Shown here: positions 44,377 through 55,215 of the stretch, piece by piece
Layout of the letters: each line of letters starts with the position of its first letter
Numbering within the stretch: position 1 is the stretch's first letter
Source of the DNA: Oscheius dolichura
Taxonomy: Eukaryota; Nematoda; Chromadorea; Rhabditida; Rhabditidae
Direction: 5' to 3'
Length of the DNA: 64,000 nucleotides
Assembly: GCA_932521035.1 (NCBI GenBank)
Contig: OW051494.1
Location: forward strand, 1,722,001 to 1,786,000
Notes under the pieces: generated by a model
Databases searched by the model: none
Told to the model about the DNA's origin: nothing
The model's input: the letters and a program-made list of their open reading frames with translations, nothing else
Translations under genes and position numbers: made by a program

Positions 44377-45612
44377 ATGCAGTCATACGTGGCTGAGATT
44401 GGAGAGATTGTGAGGGCGCAAAGGAGAGACGACGAAGAGCTCGAAATATTACAAGAGCGCCTTTCAAAGGTTTTTAAAATCTTTATAATGTGTTGAGCTC
44501 ACTATATGTACGTATTTTATATTGTATTATTTTATTGCAGGTTATAAAAGAGCTTGCCGGGCAGAGAGTTTGGCTACGGGTCTATCCGCACCTTTCACTT
44601 GTCGCCAAACTCGCTTACTACTCCAGCACTCTTTTATCCGGCACGTATTATTTTTCTTTCAATTTTTATTTAAAATGTAGGAGTGCAAACACTTGGAGAA
44701 GAATACGTTCATCTTTTTGAAAGCGCTGTAACAGCACGAGCAGTTCCTAGTTGGACGGCACGGCTAATTTTTGTAATTCTTCATTCGTTAGCTCCTATAT
44801 TGGCTCAGTATTCTATCCAAGTAGGTTTTTTATGAATAAAGTTAATTATTTTATTGTAGAAAGCCGAGAGACATCTCCGCCATCCTTCTACAAATTCATT
44901 TTTAGGAATTCCATTGCATAACAACGCTAAAGCTCGAAATAATCTTGTTGCTTTAGTGGAGTGGATCAGGTACTCCTCCTTTTTATAATTGTGCACATTT
45001 ATTTTAGATCTACTGGTATTCCGCAGCTAAAACGACTTCATTTGGCTGTATTTTATATTTTCGGCGTCTATTATAGTGTTTCGAGACGAGTAGCGGGTAT
45101 TCGCTTTTTGTCTTTGAGTCCTCAAACAGATCTTGCGGTATTTTATTTTATTTTGTCAATATTATATTTATACTTTACAGGCACTCAAAGTTTATCGAAT
45201 TCTTGGATATTTAACCATTCTTCAAACAGCCTTCTCTATTCTTTTATTTATTGTAGCTACATTGAAAGAAGAACAGAAAAGAGCTAAAAATCTAGTAAAT
45301 ATTGCTAAAGGTCAAACAACAGAAACTAAACAAGTTAGTTTTTCTGTGTTTTGAATTTTATAATTTGTTTTTAACATTTTTAGCTTTCACATCCGTGGTT
45401 CCGTTGTTCAGTTTGTCTTGAAGGTGTAAATCCATCTGCCGCTCCTTGTGGTCATTTATTTTGTTGGAATTGTATTCAGGTATATTTTAATTTTATTATC
45501 GGATAATAAAAATATTTAGGAACACGCACTGACGAGCAATTCTGATCCAAAATGTCCCCAATGTCGTATAGTATTCGAGCCGTCGCTCATCGTTCCCTTG
45601 CTCAATCTGTGA
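44377..45612 (+). CDS. pex-10: Peroxisome biogenesis factor 10 (RING E3)
   Basis: Peroxisomal membrane ubiquitin ligase of the PEX2/10/12 complex. Exons 44377-44469, 44541-44640, 44681-44820, 44860-44969, 45008-45137, 45181-45333, 45384-45479 and 45520-45612 give 304 residues. [20 protein letters not shown] and [21 protein letters not shown] match the membrane domain. The RING is [18 protein letters not shown] and CPQC near the end. Intron 44641-44680 appears to be GC-AG (TCCG|GCACGT), forced by frame and homology. The start follows TTTTCAGTGT, 217 bp after MRPS26. The last 61 nt of coding sequence overlap the next gene in another frame. Confidence 0.93.
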
Positions 45613-46879
45613 TCTCCATTCGACAAATTTGTTCTTCTATTACTTCTTCTCAAGAGCTTTATTTTTCTGGCATTCAACCGACTGGCATACCTCATCTTGG
45701 CAATTATTATGGCTTTATTGAACCTTGGCTTAATTTACAAAAGGTTGTTTTATTCTAATTTACTATTTATTCTAAATTTTAGAGCCTTCCTCCTTCTACC
45801 TCTATGATATTATCTGTAGTTGATCAACATGCAATTTCTTTAGGTCTTAAACCTGCACAAGGGGTAATTTTCCATTTTAATTTGTGAAATTTCGCTTCAG
45901 TTACGCTCTGATATACGTAGTATGGTTGCCGGTCTTATAGGCTGCGGTATTTCACCAGAGCGAACTCTTCTCTTCCGTCAAAGTGATGTTCCACAAATAT
46001 CTCAACTTTCATGGATCTTGGGATCTCTTCAAACAGTCACAAAGCTTCAACGTGCACCTCAATACAAAGATAAAGCTTCCAAGTAAGCGAATTTATTATT
46101 TAATTGCCAGTTGTTTTTAGATTTGCAAGACGCGAAGTTCCAGTCGGCCTTTTGACCTATCCATTGCTACAGGCTGCTGATGTTATGATGTTCAAAGGGA
46201 CGCACGTCCCAGTGGGTGCAGATCAGAGCCAACATATGAATCTTATGGCTGATTTAGCTTATCATTTCAATAAAAAAGCTGGAGTTGATTATTTTCCTTT
46301 ACCAAAACAGGTTTTGTTGTAGCTTTTATTAATTAATATTATTCTAGGTTACTCGAGAAACGGCGGCTCGTTTAAAAAGTCTACGAGATCCAGCAAAGAA
46401 AATGAGTAAATCAGATCCTAGCGAAAAATCGAGAATATCTGTTAGTTTTTTTTAATTAAAAATATAAATATGACTTTTTAGATCACAGAAAGTAAAGAAT
46501 TAATCTATGAAAAATGTAGAAAAGCAATGAGCGATACAATTCCACTAGTTTCTTATGATCTCGAGAAAAGACCAGCTGTTAGTAACCTCATCGATCTCTA
46601 CTGTATCGTAACTGGAAATACTCCATTATATGTCGAAGAACGTCAATGGAATGTTACTCAATTGAAAACGGAACTAGCTAATGCCATTGAAGAAAAGTTC
46701 AGGCCAATTAGGGAACGTGTATCCCAGTTAGAAAAAAGTAAAGAGGTTAGTTGCCTTTAATTTTAATATAATTAAATTATATTCAGATAGATGAAATAAT
46801 ATATGAAGGTGGAATAAGAGCCAAACAAATAGCCGAGAAAAACATGGAGGAAATACGCCATATTGTCGGTTTCATTTAA
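45552..46879 (+). CDS. wars-2: Mitochondrial tryptophanyl-tRNA synthetase
   Basis: Class I aminoacyl-tRNA synthetase for mitochondrial translation. Exons 45552-45743, 45783-45863, 45901-46082, 46121-46310, 46348-46440, 46482-46745 and 46787-46879; 364 residues. The HIGH-type motif is [13 protein letters not shown] and the KMSKS loop is [28 protein letters not shown] is the tryptophan-site region. The 38 residues before the fold are Arg/Ser-rich ([13 protein letters not shown]), as in a mitochondrial presequence. The only methionines before the fold are at 45552 and 45561, both inside the last exon of PEX10, so the two coding regions overlap by up to 61 nt in different frames. Confidence 0.94.
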
Positions 46880-47699
46880 AAACTTGTATGGTATTTTATT
46901 TATTTTTCTTGTTATTGTTGAGAAAGGAGATTGTTATAAACGTTTTTACTTTCGCTCGTCGGCTGCCAATTCTCGCCACCCATCCTATTTTCGCATGTTT
47001 GTTACCCTCTGAAAAGGGACGAAACCGTGAGTCAACAGTACAGCGCTCCTTCTGCTTTGTCCACTGCACCGTTTACGGCATCTAGCGGTCAGTCAGGGCC
47101 TTGGAGGCCGTTTTTACATTTCACCATTTCATACTTTTCCATGGGAGGATACCCAGCTGGCAGGCTGTTTTAGCTTTAGTAGTCAAAAAGTTAAACGCTA
47201 AAACCAGCTGAACCTGTCGTACTTTTACTCTTTGCCTTTCCTGCCTGCTTCCCTTTCCTTTCTCGTGTATTAGAAACAAGTTATGAAAACCAACCTCCAA
47301 GGGACGGCGAGGGGGAAAGGTAATGGTGCATGCATCCCGTCAACAACTAGGGTTATCTCCTCCTTTACCTGGTTCTTTTTGCCATTTCTCTATTTTTATT
47401 ATTGGAATTCAGTCAGTATTCTATCAAAAGCACACAATATAGCCTTCCTTTTCCCTGTTGTCAACGCATATACAGAAAATGGGGAGAGAGGGTTAGATAT
47501 TTGCGTAACGTGTCCAGAGCGGGTCGAGTATCATTCAATTTGAGCTTTTGAAGTTGAAAAACAGCCCTAGAACCATTCTGACTCTTTATTTTCTATTATT
47601 CTAATTTTCTATAATATTTTTTAGCTTATATATCTTATATGCTATATTTTCCAACACTAATTAATTTTTCTAGGCCTTCTTTAATATCTACATTTTAGA
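46880..47699. other. Intergenic, end of the operon-like cluster
   Basis: No gene recognised. The tail ends with CATTTTAGA immediately before the ATG of the Gly-rich peptide, an acceptor-like site. The A/T-rich composition of the cluster fades out here. Confidence 0.45.
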
Positions 47700-47876
47700 A
47701 TGTATGCGTTCCTTCTCTCTCTCGTCGGTTTGCTCCCCCTTGTGGAATCCCTAATGGGTTGTGGCGGTCCCCTGACTTCTCTTCTCGGTCTAGCTGGTGG
47801 ATACGGTGGCTATGGCGGGTATGGAGGCGCCGGTTACGGCGGCGGCGGTTATGGAGGATACGGGGGATATGGGTAG
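47700..47876 (+). CDS. Small secreted Gly/Tyr-rich peptide
   Basis: 58 residues: signal peptide (MYAFLLSLVGLLPLVES), a short Cys/Gly segment and GYGGYGGYGG repeats. This layout is like the nematode epidermal antimicrobial-type glycine-rich peptides (NLP/CNC families); that link is by composition only. The start follows TTTTAGA, a trans-splice-like acceptor. An alternative splice (donor GG|GTAGGC at 47873, acceptor TTTCAG, second exon 47958-47979) would replace the last codon and stop by a Cys-containing tail of a few residues. Confidence 0.65.
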   Translation: MYAFLLSLVGLLPLVESLMGCGGPLTSLLGLAGGYGGYGGYGGAGYGGGGYGGYGGYG

Positions 47877-48210
47877 GCCGAACCACGGCACAGTTCCACT
47901 TTTTAGTTTTCCCATTTTGTTTTTAACATCAAATACTAACAATTTCTTGTCTTTCAGTTGTAGCAGCACACAACAATAACACACAAATGTTACGCGAGAC
48001 TATGTTTGCACACAGAACACATGGGGAGAGAGAATGGTCCATTGCCCACGAGAATACCCATACCCTTTCGTCTTTTACCCTCCGCGTGACTTTTACTACA
48101 GCGAGAAGGGTAATAGAAGCTGCTGAGAAATAGTTTATGATGAAAAATATTTGCTTTGGGGTCAAAATGGATAGAATGAGAATAAAATGAATGGGAAAAA
48201 AACACAAAAA

Positions 48211-48328
48211 GCTTACGACACCCGGGATTCCCAAGCCGTCTCCGATCCAAGTACTAACCGGGCCCAACGTTGCTTGACTTGCCAGATCGGACGGGATGGC
48301 GTACTTTCAACGTGGTATGGCCGTAAGC
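48211..48328 (-). rRNA. 5S rRNA, copy 7
   Basis: 118-nt 5S gene, minus strand, followed on that strand by CTTTTTGTG. Conserved upstream element at 48329-48350 (GAGGGCTGTCCGTTTTCGCTC on the plus strand in part). Confidence 0.96.
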
Positions 48329-48635
48329 GAGGGCTGTCCGTTTTCGCTCAGTGACATGGCTGGCCACCATTTCAGCCATTTTTTTCCAAGTTCGGAACGA
48401 TTTCTATCCAATTTTTTGGTTAAAAATTCATAAAGAAACAATAATTGCAATATTTTGCCCCCTTTTGCAAACTAATGCAGCGACTTTCCCTCAATAGCCC
48501 CGAGGTAACCCAACACGGGTCAGTGTTATTGCGCACATTCACGCATTTAGTTTCTAATATTTAGTTTTTCTAGTCAGAAAGAAGCACACACACACACACA
48601 CACACAACGGCCGAAAACTTTTCAGAACATGCGGA

Positions 48636-49016
48636 ATGGGAAGCATCTTCCACCATTGGGTCTGCTGTCCCTACAATCCGATGGACTGCTGTGTACAGCT
48701 GGAGACCTGGTTTATGTACGTCCCATTTTCTTTTTCTTTCTTCCTATGACAAGCTTCGCGCGCCCGCACCCGTAAAATCTCGGCAGCTGAAACGATTGGT
48801 AACATCACGGCGTAGATCAAAGGGCGCAGATCTGCCGAGACTCTACGGGTGCGGGGGATTTCTCCCAAGACCATTACATTACCGTTCCCTACTCTTTCCA
48901 ATCAATCTGTATCAGTCCTTTTCAGTGTCCTCCTAGTGATTGGTGGCTGTTGTATTTTCTGTTGTATCCTGGCCGGCCTCGCCGGCTGTGTCTGGAATTA
49001 TCGACGTGGCGACTAA
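48636..49016 (+). CDS. Small Cys-rich single-pass membrane peptide
   Basis: Exons 48636-48715 and 48926-49016 join in frame (TTTAT|GTACGT...TTTTCAG|T) to 56 residues. The N terminus MGSIFHHWVCCPYNPMDCC is followed by one hydrophobic segment with internal cysteines (IVLLVIGGCCIFCCILAGLAG) and a short basic end (NYRRGD). The acceptor-like TTTTCAGAAC just upstream fits trans-splicing. Family not recognised; layout resembles the Cys-rich peptide at 4.1 kb. The intron holds hairpin element copy 2. Confidence 0.6.
48763..48855. repeat. Hairpin element, copy 2
   Basis: Arms CCCGTAAAATCTCGGCAG and CTGCCGAGACTCTACGGG with a 45-nt loop, in the intron of the small Cys-rich peptide gene. Same arms as at 27.56 and 50.21 kb. 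Confidence 0.8.
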
Positions 49017-49963
49017 AACTACCATCACCTCCTCCTCTTCCACCCTTCCCAGCTGGCTGGAAGACTCCTCTCTTACCCTGTGATCAAAGTTCTCCCTCCC
49101 TGCCTCCCTCCTTCCCCTAATAAAAGACCTCAAATATATTTGGTTGCGTGTGTGTGTGAAAGAGAATCCCCGGGGCCAGAAGGCGTCAAACGCCTTTCCC
49201 CGACTTGTGTCAGTCAGCCGTGGTTTCCGTTTTCCACCCCGGTGGGCTTCGAGGCCGACTTTATATGTGTTTACCTCTCTCCCAGTTTTAAAATGGACCC
49301 TCTAGAAAATGTTATTAGCCACGTATTGGTCTATTCATTTTTGGCCATTTTATTTCCAATTTTAGCGAAATAATACCGAAAAATCTGGGCGTTTCGAACT
49401 TTTTCTCTTTCGCGCGCGGTACCCCCTCCTTTAAGCGCCTCTAATTTCTCCGGAGGACTAGTTAATTAGATAAAATATATAACATTCAATAGAGGAAAGT
49501 CTGCTGAACATAACAACACCGGTTTCATAGCGGTGCGTCCAAAATTCGCCGTTATTCAAGTGGATTAACGTTGGCGCGCCAAATTCTCCTTTGAACGCTT
49601 CTACTGTCTTCAAAAATATACTATAATGAGTAAGAAAATACACCATTCGATAGAGAAAAACGTGCTTAACAAGCTGACATAAAATACAGAAAAGATATAA
49701 TATAAAATAAAAAAGATTCTGGATAATTACCATAGCGTGCCCTCACCGCGTCTCAAATCCATCGTTCCCCCTCTTTCCACCTCTGTTTTTTTCTCTATTA
49801 TTCACTCAGCTGGAAGTGTTCTCCCACTTCCTAGAATTTCAATCCCCCAAGTTAATTTCATTTGGAGGACAGGCTAAATTGGATCCTCCTCGTAAAAAAG
49901 CACTGCACTTGGGAAGATTCCTCACTAATTTTAGATTAGGACTAGCCGAAAAAGGAGGGCAAA
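49017..49963. other. Intergenic with a two-unit direct repeat
   Basis: No gene recognised. Around 49420-49730 two diverged units of about 163 bp repeat (CCTTTAAGCGCCTCTAATTTC / CCTTTGAACGCTTCTACTGTC; CATTCAATAGAGGAAAG / CATTCGATAGAGAAAAA). Confidence 0.45.
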
Positions 49964-52900
49964 ATGACCACAATTGCTGTAAACTTCACCTCCAAACCGC
50001 CGGTTTTCGCCCCAGGAGAGAAGATAACCGGGGAAGTTTTTCTGAAATTAGACCATCCTGTCAAGGTAAATGGATAGATACCGTATACCGGACAAAATTT
50101 AGGCAAAATGTGTGAAAGTGGTCCTGGAGGGAAAAGCTTCAACTGAGTGGGAAGTGACCGAAAAGAGCACAGAATAGTTAGTCCCTAAGCTTCTCCGTCG
50201 AGTTTGAGCAACTGCGCCCGCACCCGTAAAACCTCGGCAGCAAAATTTCATTTTCTGGCTTTCCTATACGTTCAGCTGCCGAGATCTTACGGGTGCGGGA
50301 GCGCGGATCCGATCTGCTGGAATTGGTCCAAAAATGGATAAAATGATCGAAAATGTTCAGTTCCCATTCGCGAAGCAGCCTGGTTCCCTACAGTGCTGAA
50401 ATAGAGCTGGCCAAGGGTGAAGACGTCGTTTGGAAGGCAGACGACAGACATAAAAAGCAACTACCCGAAGGGATACAAACCTATCCCTTTATCTTTACCC
50501 TTCCGGAACCTTGTCCGCCAAGTTTTGAAGGTATAAAACCCCTATTTTTATCGTCTTACAGTACCCCGCGAATTTAGGAAAAGTAGGCTGGATACGGTAT
50601 TCCCTTACCGTTATTATTGAGCGTCCCTGGAAGACGAATAAAATCCACACGGAATATTTTAGCGGTGAGATTGATTCCGTATTTCTTCTGTTACATTTGT
50701 TTTATTCAGTATGCCCACCAGTCGACCTGAATATTATTCCAACGGCTCCTGATCCACAGACTTTCTCAAAGACCAAGAGCATCGGTTTGGTGTTCTTCCG
50801 CTACGGGAAGGTTTCCCTACAGGTTAGACCTATTTTCAGTCAGAATTATGACCTGGAAATGACTAGGGATAAGGGGAAACATAGAGAAGCAGCTTGAAAA
50901 ACCACTGGGTAACGCGTTTTATTCATCTCTAGTTTGTTCTTGGGTTTGATCGGCGTTTGCCCCTGTATCTCGGCCATTTCTTGGAGTTTAGGGGTAAAAT
51001 CAATTTTGTTAAAACTGCTATGATGTCAAATACACGCCGGTTGTTAACTTTCAGAAATTGGCCCACAACTGACCGAGCTGTGACCACAAATGTGGCGCCG
51101 TCGCCCATGAGCCACCGTTGCGTAACGCTTTTGACGCCACTTTTGCGTTTCTGGTCACAGCTCGGCAATTTGTGGACCAATTTTAGAATTTCGATGACCA
51201 ACATGGAGATCACATCATGGCGGTTCTAACAAATTTAGTATTACCCCTGAAACCCTAAAACTGACCGAGATCAAACAGGGTCAAACTCCGCACCCAAAAT
51301 CGAAACCCACTTCCTCCCAATTTCAGTGCTGCCTGCCCAAGACCGGCTTCGTCTCCGGCGAGCTGCTCCACGTCGACGTAGACATAAACAACGAGAGCAG
51401 TCGCCAAATAATCTCAATGGAAATCTCTCTGATCGAAGTCGCCGACTACGTAGCTTACCGCTACGGAGCCCAGTCGACCCGTTGGCATGGCACCCTCGAC
51501 GGGGAGAATACCCTCCACCAAAATAATCGAAAAACCGACGAGAGGAAGGTCGTCAAAATGGATAAGGAACTTCACATCGAGCCCCACACGAGCCAGTCAA
51601 TCTCGATGGATATTCCCATCCCGCCGTGTGTTCCCAGTTTTGATACCTGCTCCGTTATCCATACCAAACATAATGTTGAGGTGATTTTTTAAAATACAAG
51701 ATACAGTAACCTAGTGATTCATTTTCAGGTAAAGATCGTCGCGAAAGGGACGATAAACACTACAGCCAGGTGTATCTGTCATGTGATCATTGGGACAATT
51801 CCGCTGGCTAATTCCTTCTCTGGGCGATTGTCAGCTACTGCTAGCCACACAGAAACGGAACCCAAGCATGGTAAGCACCGGGACATTTTTTACTGGCACA
51901 TACAAAAAAATTTACAGTATCGAGTAGGGATTACTGTATTCCGTTCTGATCCCAACTGGGAGTTGTCCTCTATTTTTCCTCTTTGAAATTTAGAAATCCA
52001 GTAGATTTTTGGGTTAAAGACGAGTATAACACAACGCTGATCCTATGAAACGGAAAAAAGAACCACAAAAAGTGTCTTGAAACTACCGTAATTTTGCCCA
52101 GAATACGAGGATATTGGGTACGATAGGTCCCAGTCAATATCTACTCTACAGTTGTAACCTGGAGGCGTTATATGGTAGAGGGATTAGGGTTCACGGACTG
52201 CCTGAATAGGAAGGAATGAATTATGATAGTCGTTCTTTAAATAAATGGGTCCCGCCCCGAATAGCACCCGGCCGGACTGGAGCTGGGCCTTTTTCGGTCT
52301 CGCGCCCCAAAAGTACGGCATAGATCACGAATTTTCAGTTCTAAATGACATGGGGTAGGCAAATATACCGTACAACCTCTATTACAACCCCACCCTCTAA
52401 TACACCCCCATCTTCAAGCCAATTTCCGGAATCGCTGATTATAGGCAGTCTTTCGGCGTTTTTTCACCCTTTTTTAATTATAACAAACAAATATTATCAT
52501 TTTCCTGAGGCTATCACCGCAATATGGCCGCCAGTTGGTGAAGGAAAATTTGATCAATGGGCCTCCTCTTACCTGAGAACACCGCCAGGTTGGCACCGGA
52601 TCAAGGGAGGTTACATTGTGTTCATCGAATCCATAGACACACATTTTCAGCTGCTCAGCGCAGGGACACACCGAGTTATGATCCATGTGCTCAGCAGCTC
52701 AAAAATTGATTATAGTGATTTCAAATGGTGATGAACACAACGTAATAGGTGGTGTCTTTGAATCTGATGCCAACCAAGCTGATTCCCTGGTTAGTATCTA
52801 ACAAGTTTGCGAGGGTCTACATCCCGTTTCCAACGATTATTCTACGGTTATAATCAAGTGCTCCGCTACAGGATTTTCATGGGGAAATCCGAGTACTTCG

Positions 52901-53477
52901 CGGTCACTCCCTTTGAGATATCACAGAAAGTAGAAGACAACACCAAAATTTCTGAAGTAGCCGTTGGAAATGGACTGAATATAACGTATGTAATCGAATC
53001 CCGGCCAAAAATGGGTAAACGCCGAAAATTATTTGAAAAACAGGATGATGAAAGGTGTATTTTTTTTAAATCGGCAATCCCGAAAAAATCCATCGGAATA
53101 TAAAGCCACACCCTCTAATAGAACCACCCCTTCGCGAAGGTATCGAAATATACAACCACATGGAGTTCTAATAGAGGTTTTACGGTAGGTTTTTGTTTTT
53201 TTTTTTTTTTTTTGTTTTTTTTGGTTCCCAGATTTATTTGGGCACCGTTGAGGGGAAAATAATAGATAAAATAGAAGAAATAACTGATTTTTTTTCAGCT
53301 GACATTGAGCCCGTCTACGAGCCATGTGAATACGCTCCGGGAAACATTGCTTCGGATACGGTAAGACGGCTACTTTCCTGTGAATAAGAGCTATTATTTC
53401 AGTTTACACCGCTTGTCGGATTCCATCGTCATATGCTGGCTGAAAAGGAGACTTGCCCCACTCCAAGAATCTCATAA
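49964..53477 (+). CDS. Arrestin-domain protein (ARRD)
   Basis: Alpha-arrestin-type adaptor, family role in receptor trafficking and ubiquitin-ligase recruitment. Exons 49964-50065, 50103-50176, 50361-50530, 50578-50664, 50710-50822, 51327-51680, 51729-51870, 53299-53360 and 53403-53477 give 392 residues. Arrestin-N: FAPGEKITGEVFLKL, LPEGIQTYPFIFTLPEPCPPSFEG, GWIRYSLTVIIERPW. Arrestin-C: CCLPKTGFVSGELLHVDVDINN, IPPCVPSF, VKIVAKG. No PPxY motif seen in the tail. Phases agree at every junction. Introns carry a hairpin element, a foldback element and a TIR element. Confidence 0.92.
50214..50304. repeat. Hairpin element, copy 3
   Basis: Arms GCACCCGTAAAACCTCGGCA and GCCGAGATCTTACGGGTGCG with a 33-nt loop, in arrestin intron 2. 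Third copy of the family. Confidence 0.8.
50970..51275. mobile_element. Imperfect foldback element
   Basis: Two arms of about 115-150 bp, roughly three-quarters matching, around GACCGAGCTGTGACCACAAA (left) and GGTCACAGCTCGGCAATTTG (right), extending out to AGGGGTAAAATC and TATTACCCCT. It fills arrestin intron 5. No coding capacity. Confidence 0.6.
52369..53188. mobile_element. TIR element, pogo/Tigger-like ends
   Basis: Left end TACCGTACAACCTCTATTAC and right end TAATAGAGGTTTTACGGTA are inverted repeats, with inner matching CACCCTCTAATA blocks. About 820 bp in arrestin intron 7. The AACCTCTATTA signature resembles pogo/Tigger-type terminal repeats (family knowledge; not proven). Short open stretches inside show no transposase motif, so it is probably non-autonomous. 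Confidence 0.6.
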
Positions 53478-53625
53478 ATCATTTAAAAAACTGTAGAGAC
53501 TTTTCGCAATAAACATAACTCAGGACTTGGTAATGAAACTGCTCTAAAAATTGGAAAAAATAATACATCTCGCCAAATAATTTTATTGTAACAAGGGGCG
53601 AGAGAGCCTCTCTTCCCAGGACAGA

Positions 53626-55215
53626 TTACCGTTTTACGGAAAGATATGCCGTCTTGGTTACAGTTTGCATTGAGCTGGCTGTCTTCTGCTGTCCATCCTG
53701 CGGCGCCTTGGCTATTTTTGAAGTCTGTTTGCTTGGCTTCTTCCTCTTGTCCTTCTGCACACTTTCCTCTTTTCGAATCTCTTCCAATTCATCTGATTGC
53801 GTACCTTCTGACTCGATCTCCGTTATCGAGTCCTGAATTCTGGTCAAAAGGAGCATTTCCGGACAACATCCGCCTTACCAAATGGCGCAGTGGTGGAGTG
53901 GCGCGCGCCAGGTCGCGGATTCAATCCCCACCGGCGACAAAACCTGTTTGCTTTCTTAAAACCATTATCAAGGGTTAGAAAAAAGCAAAAAGACATGTCC
54001 TCCGGCGGGAATCGAACCAGTGATGTTCTACTGGCGCCCGCCTCAACGCATTGCGCCATTTGACAAACTCCAGCTGCCTACCTGGGTGTAGCCCAATTCG
54101 TCCTCCATCTTCTTCGCTTTGATCTCTACTTTTATCTTGGGAATTCTGCGTTGAAAAGTCGGCGACAGGTGTTCCTCATACTGTACCAATTCCTCCCTAA
54201 TCTCCTGCAGAATATCACCATAGAGATGATCGCGATCTCGCTCGCATTTATCTTGAAGAGACAGCAAATAGACAGCTTCCAGCCATTTTACAAATCGCCC
54301 GTAGACGGGACTGCCCGCTATGTACGGTAGAATTTTATCCATCGAGAAGTTCTGCTGGCCGTCTCTCGCGACATGCTCCCGGTAACAGGCCACTTTAAAC
54401 TGGAAATGAGCACTGCTCACAATCCTCTGATGGGAGAATCTCCTGTCTATTTCTTTCTCCATCTCTTCGCGGAACGTTTCCCGCTTGGATTTAGTCATCG
54501 CCAGATATTCAGCCTTCGTTTTAACAAAGGTAAATGTCGAGTTATACGGCGAGGGAATCCTCATCCACGGCGCGGCCTTGTCCCCGACCCGCTCCGTCTG
54601 CCTCGTCTGCATCTTCTGCATCATCTCGTTCCTATGCTGCTCGGCCATCCTCTGCTGCTCCTTCCTCAATCCCTTCCGGATTATAGCATTCACCACCTCG
54701 TCCGCTGACTTGTCATACCTCTGTGCCCGGATCTTCTCGTCCCATTTCCGCTTGCGCTTCACTTTTGTCCACCGTTTGATCTCCTCTTTTGAGAGCGGCT
54801 TCTTCTTCTTCTCCACAGCCGTCGGCAACTCCTCCCCCCCCCCCCCCCCCCCCCCCTCTGCCACCTCCTCCTTCGTCTTCTTCCCCTCCTTGGCCAACGG
54901 CGGCGTCCTCTCCTGTGGTCGTATTTTCTCCGCTGATTTCGGCTGGCTCGTAGCGGTTGGCGGAGTGCTGAGTTCAGGCTTCTTCCGCTTCGGAGTAGTA
55001 GCAGCCGACGAGCTCAGTTCATTCCTCTTCTTGCACAGCATGAGCAAGGAAGGGAGGAGCAGAAACGGCAGGAAATGGAGTAGAAACGGGAACAGCATCA
55101 GAAAACTGTCGTAGATGCCACAACAGGTCAATGGAATGGGGATATCTGGATTTCGTTGTCCAGGACAAATACAGGCAGGTAAAAACTGGCCGATTCCGAA
55201 AATCCAAAAGATCCA
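53626..55215 (-). CDS. Array gene A: membrane protein with Lys-rich cytoplasmic domain
   Basis: Minus-strand exons 53626-53832 and 54082 to about 55215 (first coding exon uncertain). After a short N-terminal part comes CCGIYDSFLMLFPFLLHFLPFLLLPSLLMLCKKR, a hydrophobic segment shared with gene B. Then a Ser/Pro/Lys linker, a Gly run from a 23-base C tract, a basic helical region (EEIKRWTKVKRKRKWDEK) and a domain with SAHFQFKVACYREHVARD, FVKWLEAVYLLSLQDK and LYGDILQEIREELVQYEEHL. The last part resembles in order the W..Y..S..D..Y..EI pattern of genes B-E without its cysteines. The tail is Glu/Lys/Ser-rich. Two tRNA-like units lie in the intron. Function unknown. Confidence 0.6.
53877..53940 (+). 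ncRNA. tRNA-like Pol III-type unit 3
   Basis: Box A TGGCGCAGTGG (53883-53893), a palindrome TGGCGCGCGCCA, box B-like GGATTCAATCC (53918-53928), weak T end (GTTTGCTTTCTT). It lacks the anticodon-arm equivalent present in unit 2, so it may be a deleted copy. It lies in the intron of array gene A. Confidence 0.5.
53998..54066 (-). ncRNA. tRNA-like Pol III-type unit 4
   Basis: Minus strand: AAATGGCGCAATGCGTTG (box A), GGTTCGATTCC (box B), GGCGGG/CCCGCC able to pair around the 3' half, then CTTTTTGCTTTTTTC end signal. It lies immediately after the donor of gene A, in sense with it. Acceptor arms do not pair as in tRNA. Confidence 0.6.

Noticed and set aside
48590-48606. CA microsatellite as a regulatory feature
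   Set aside because: Short simple repeat with no further support.
52474-53103. Possible transposase or gene inside the 820-bp TIR element
   Set aside because: Short frames on both strands, no DDE or DNA-binding motif recognisable.
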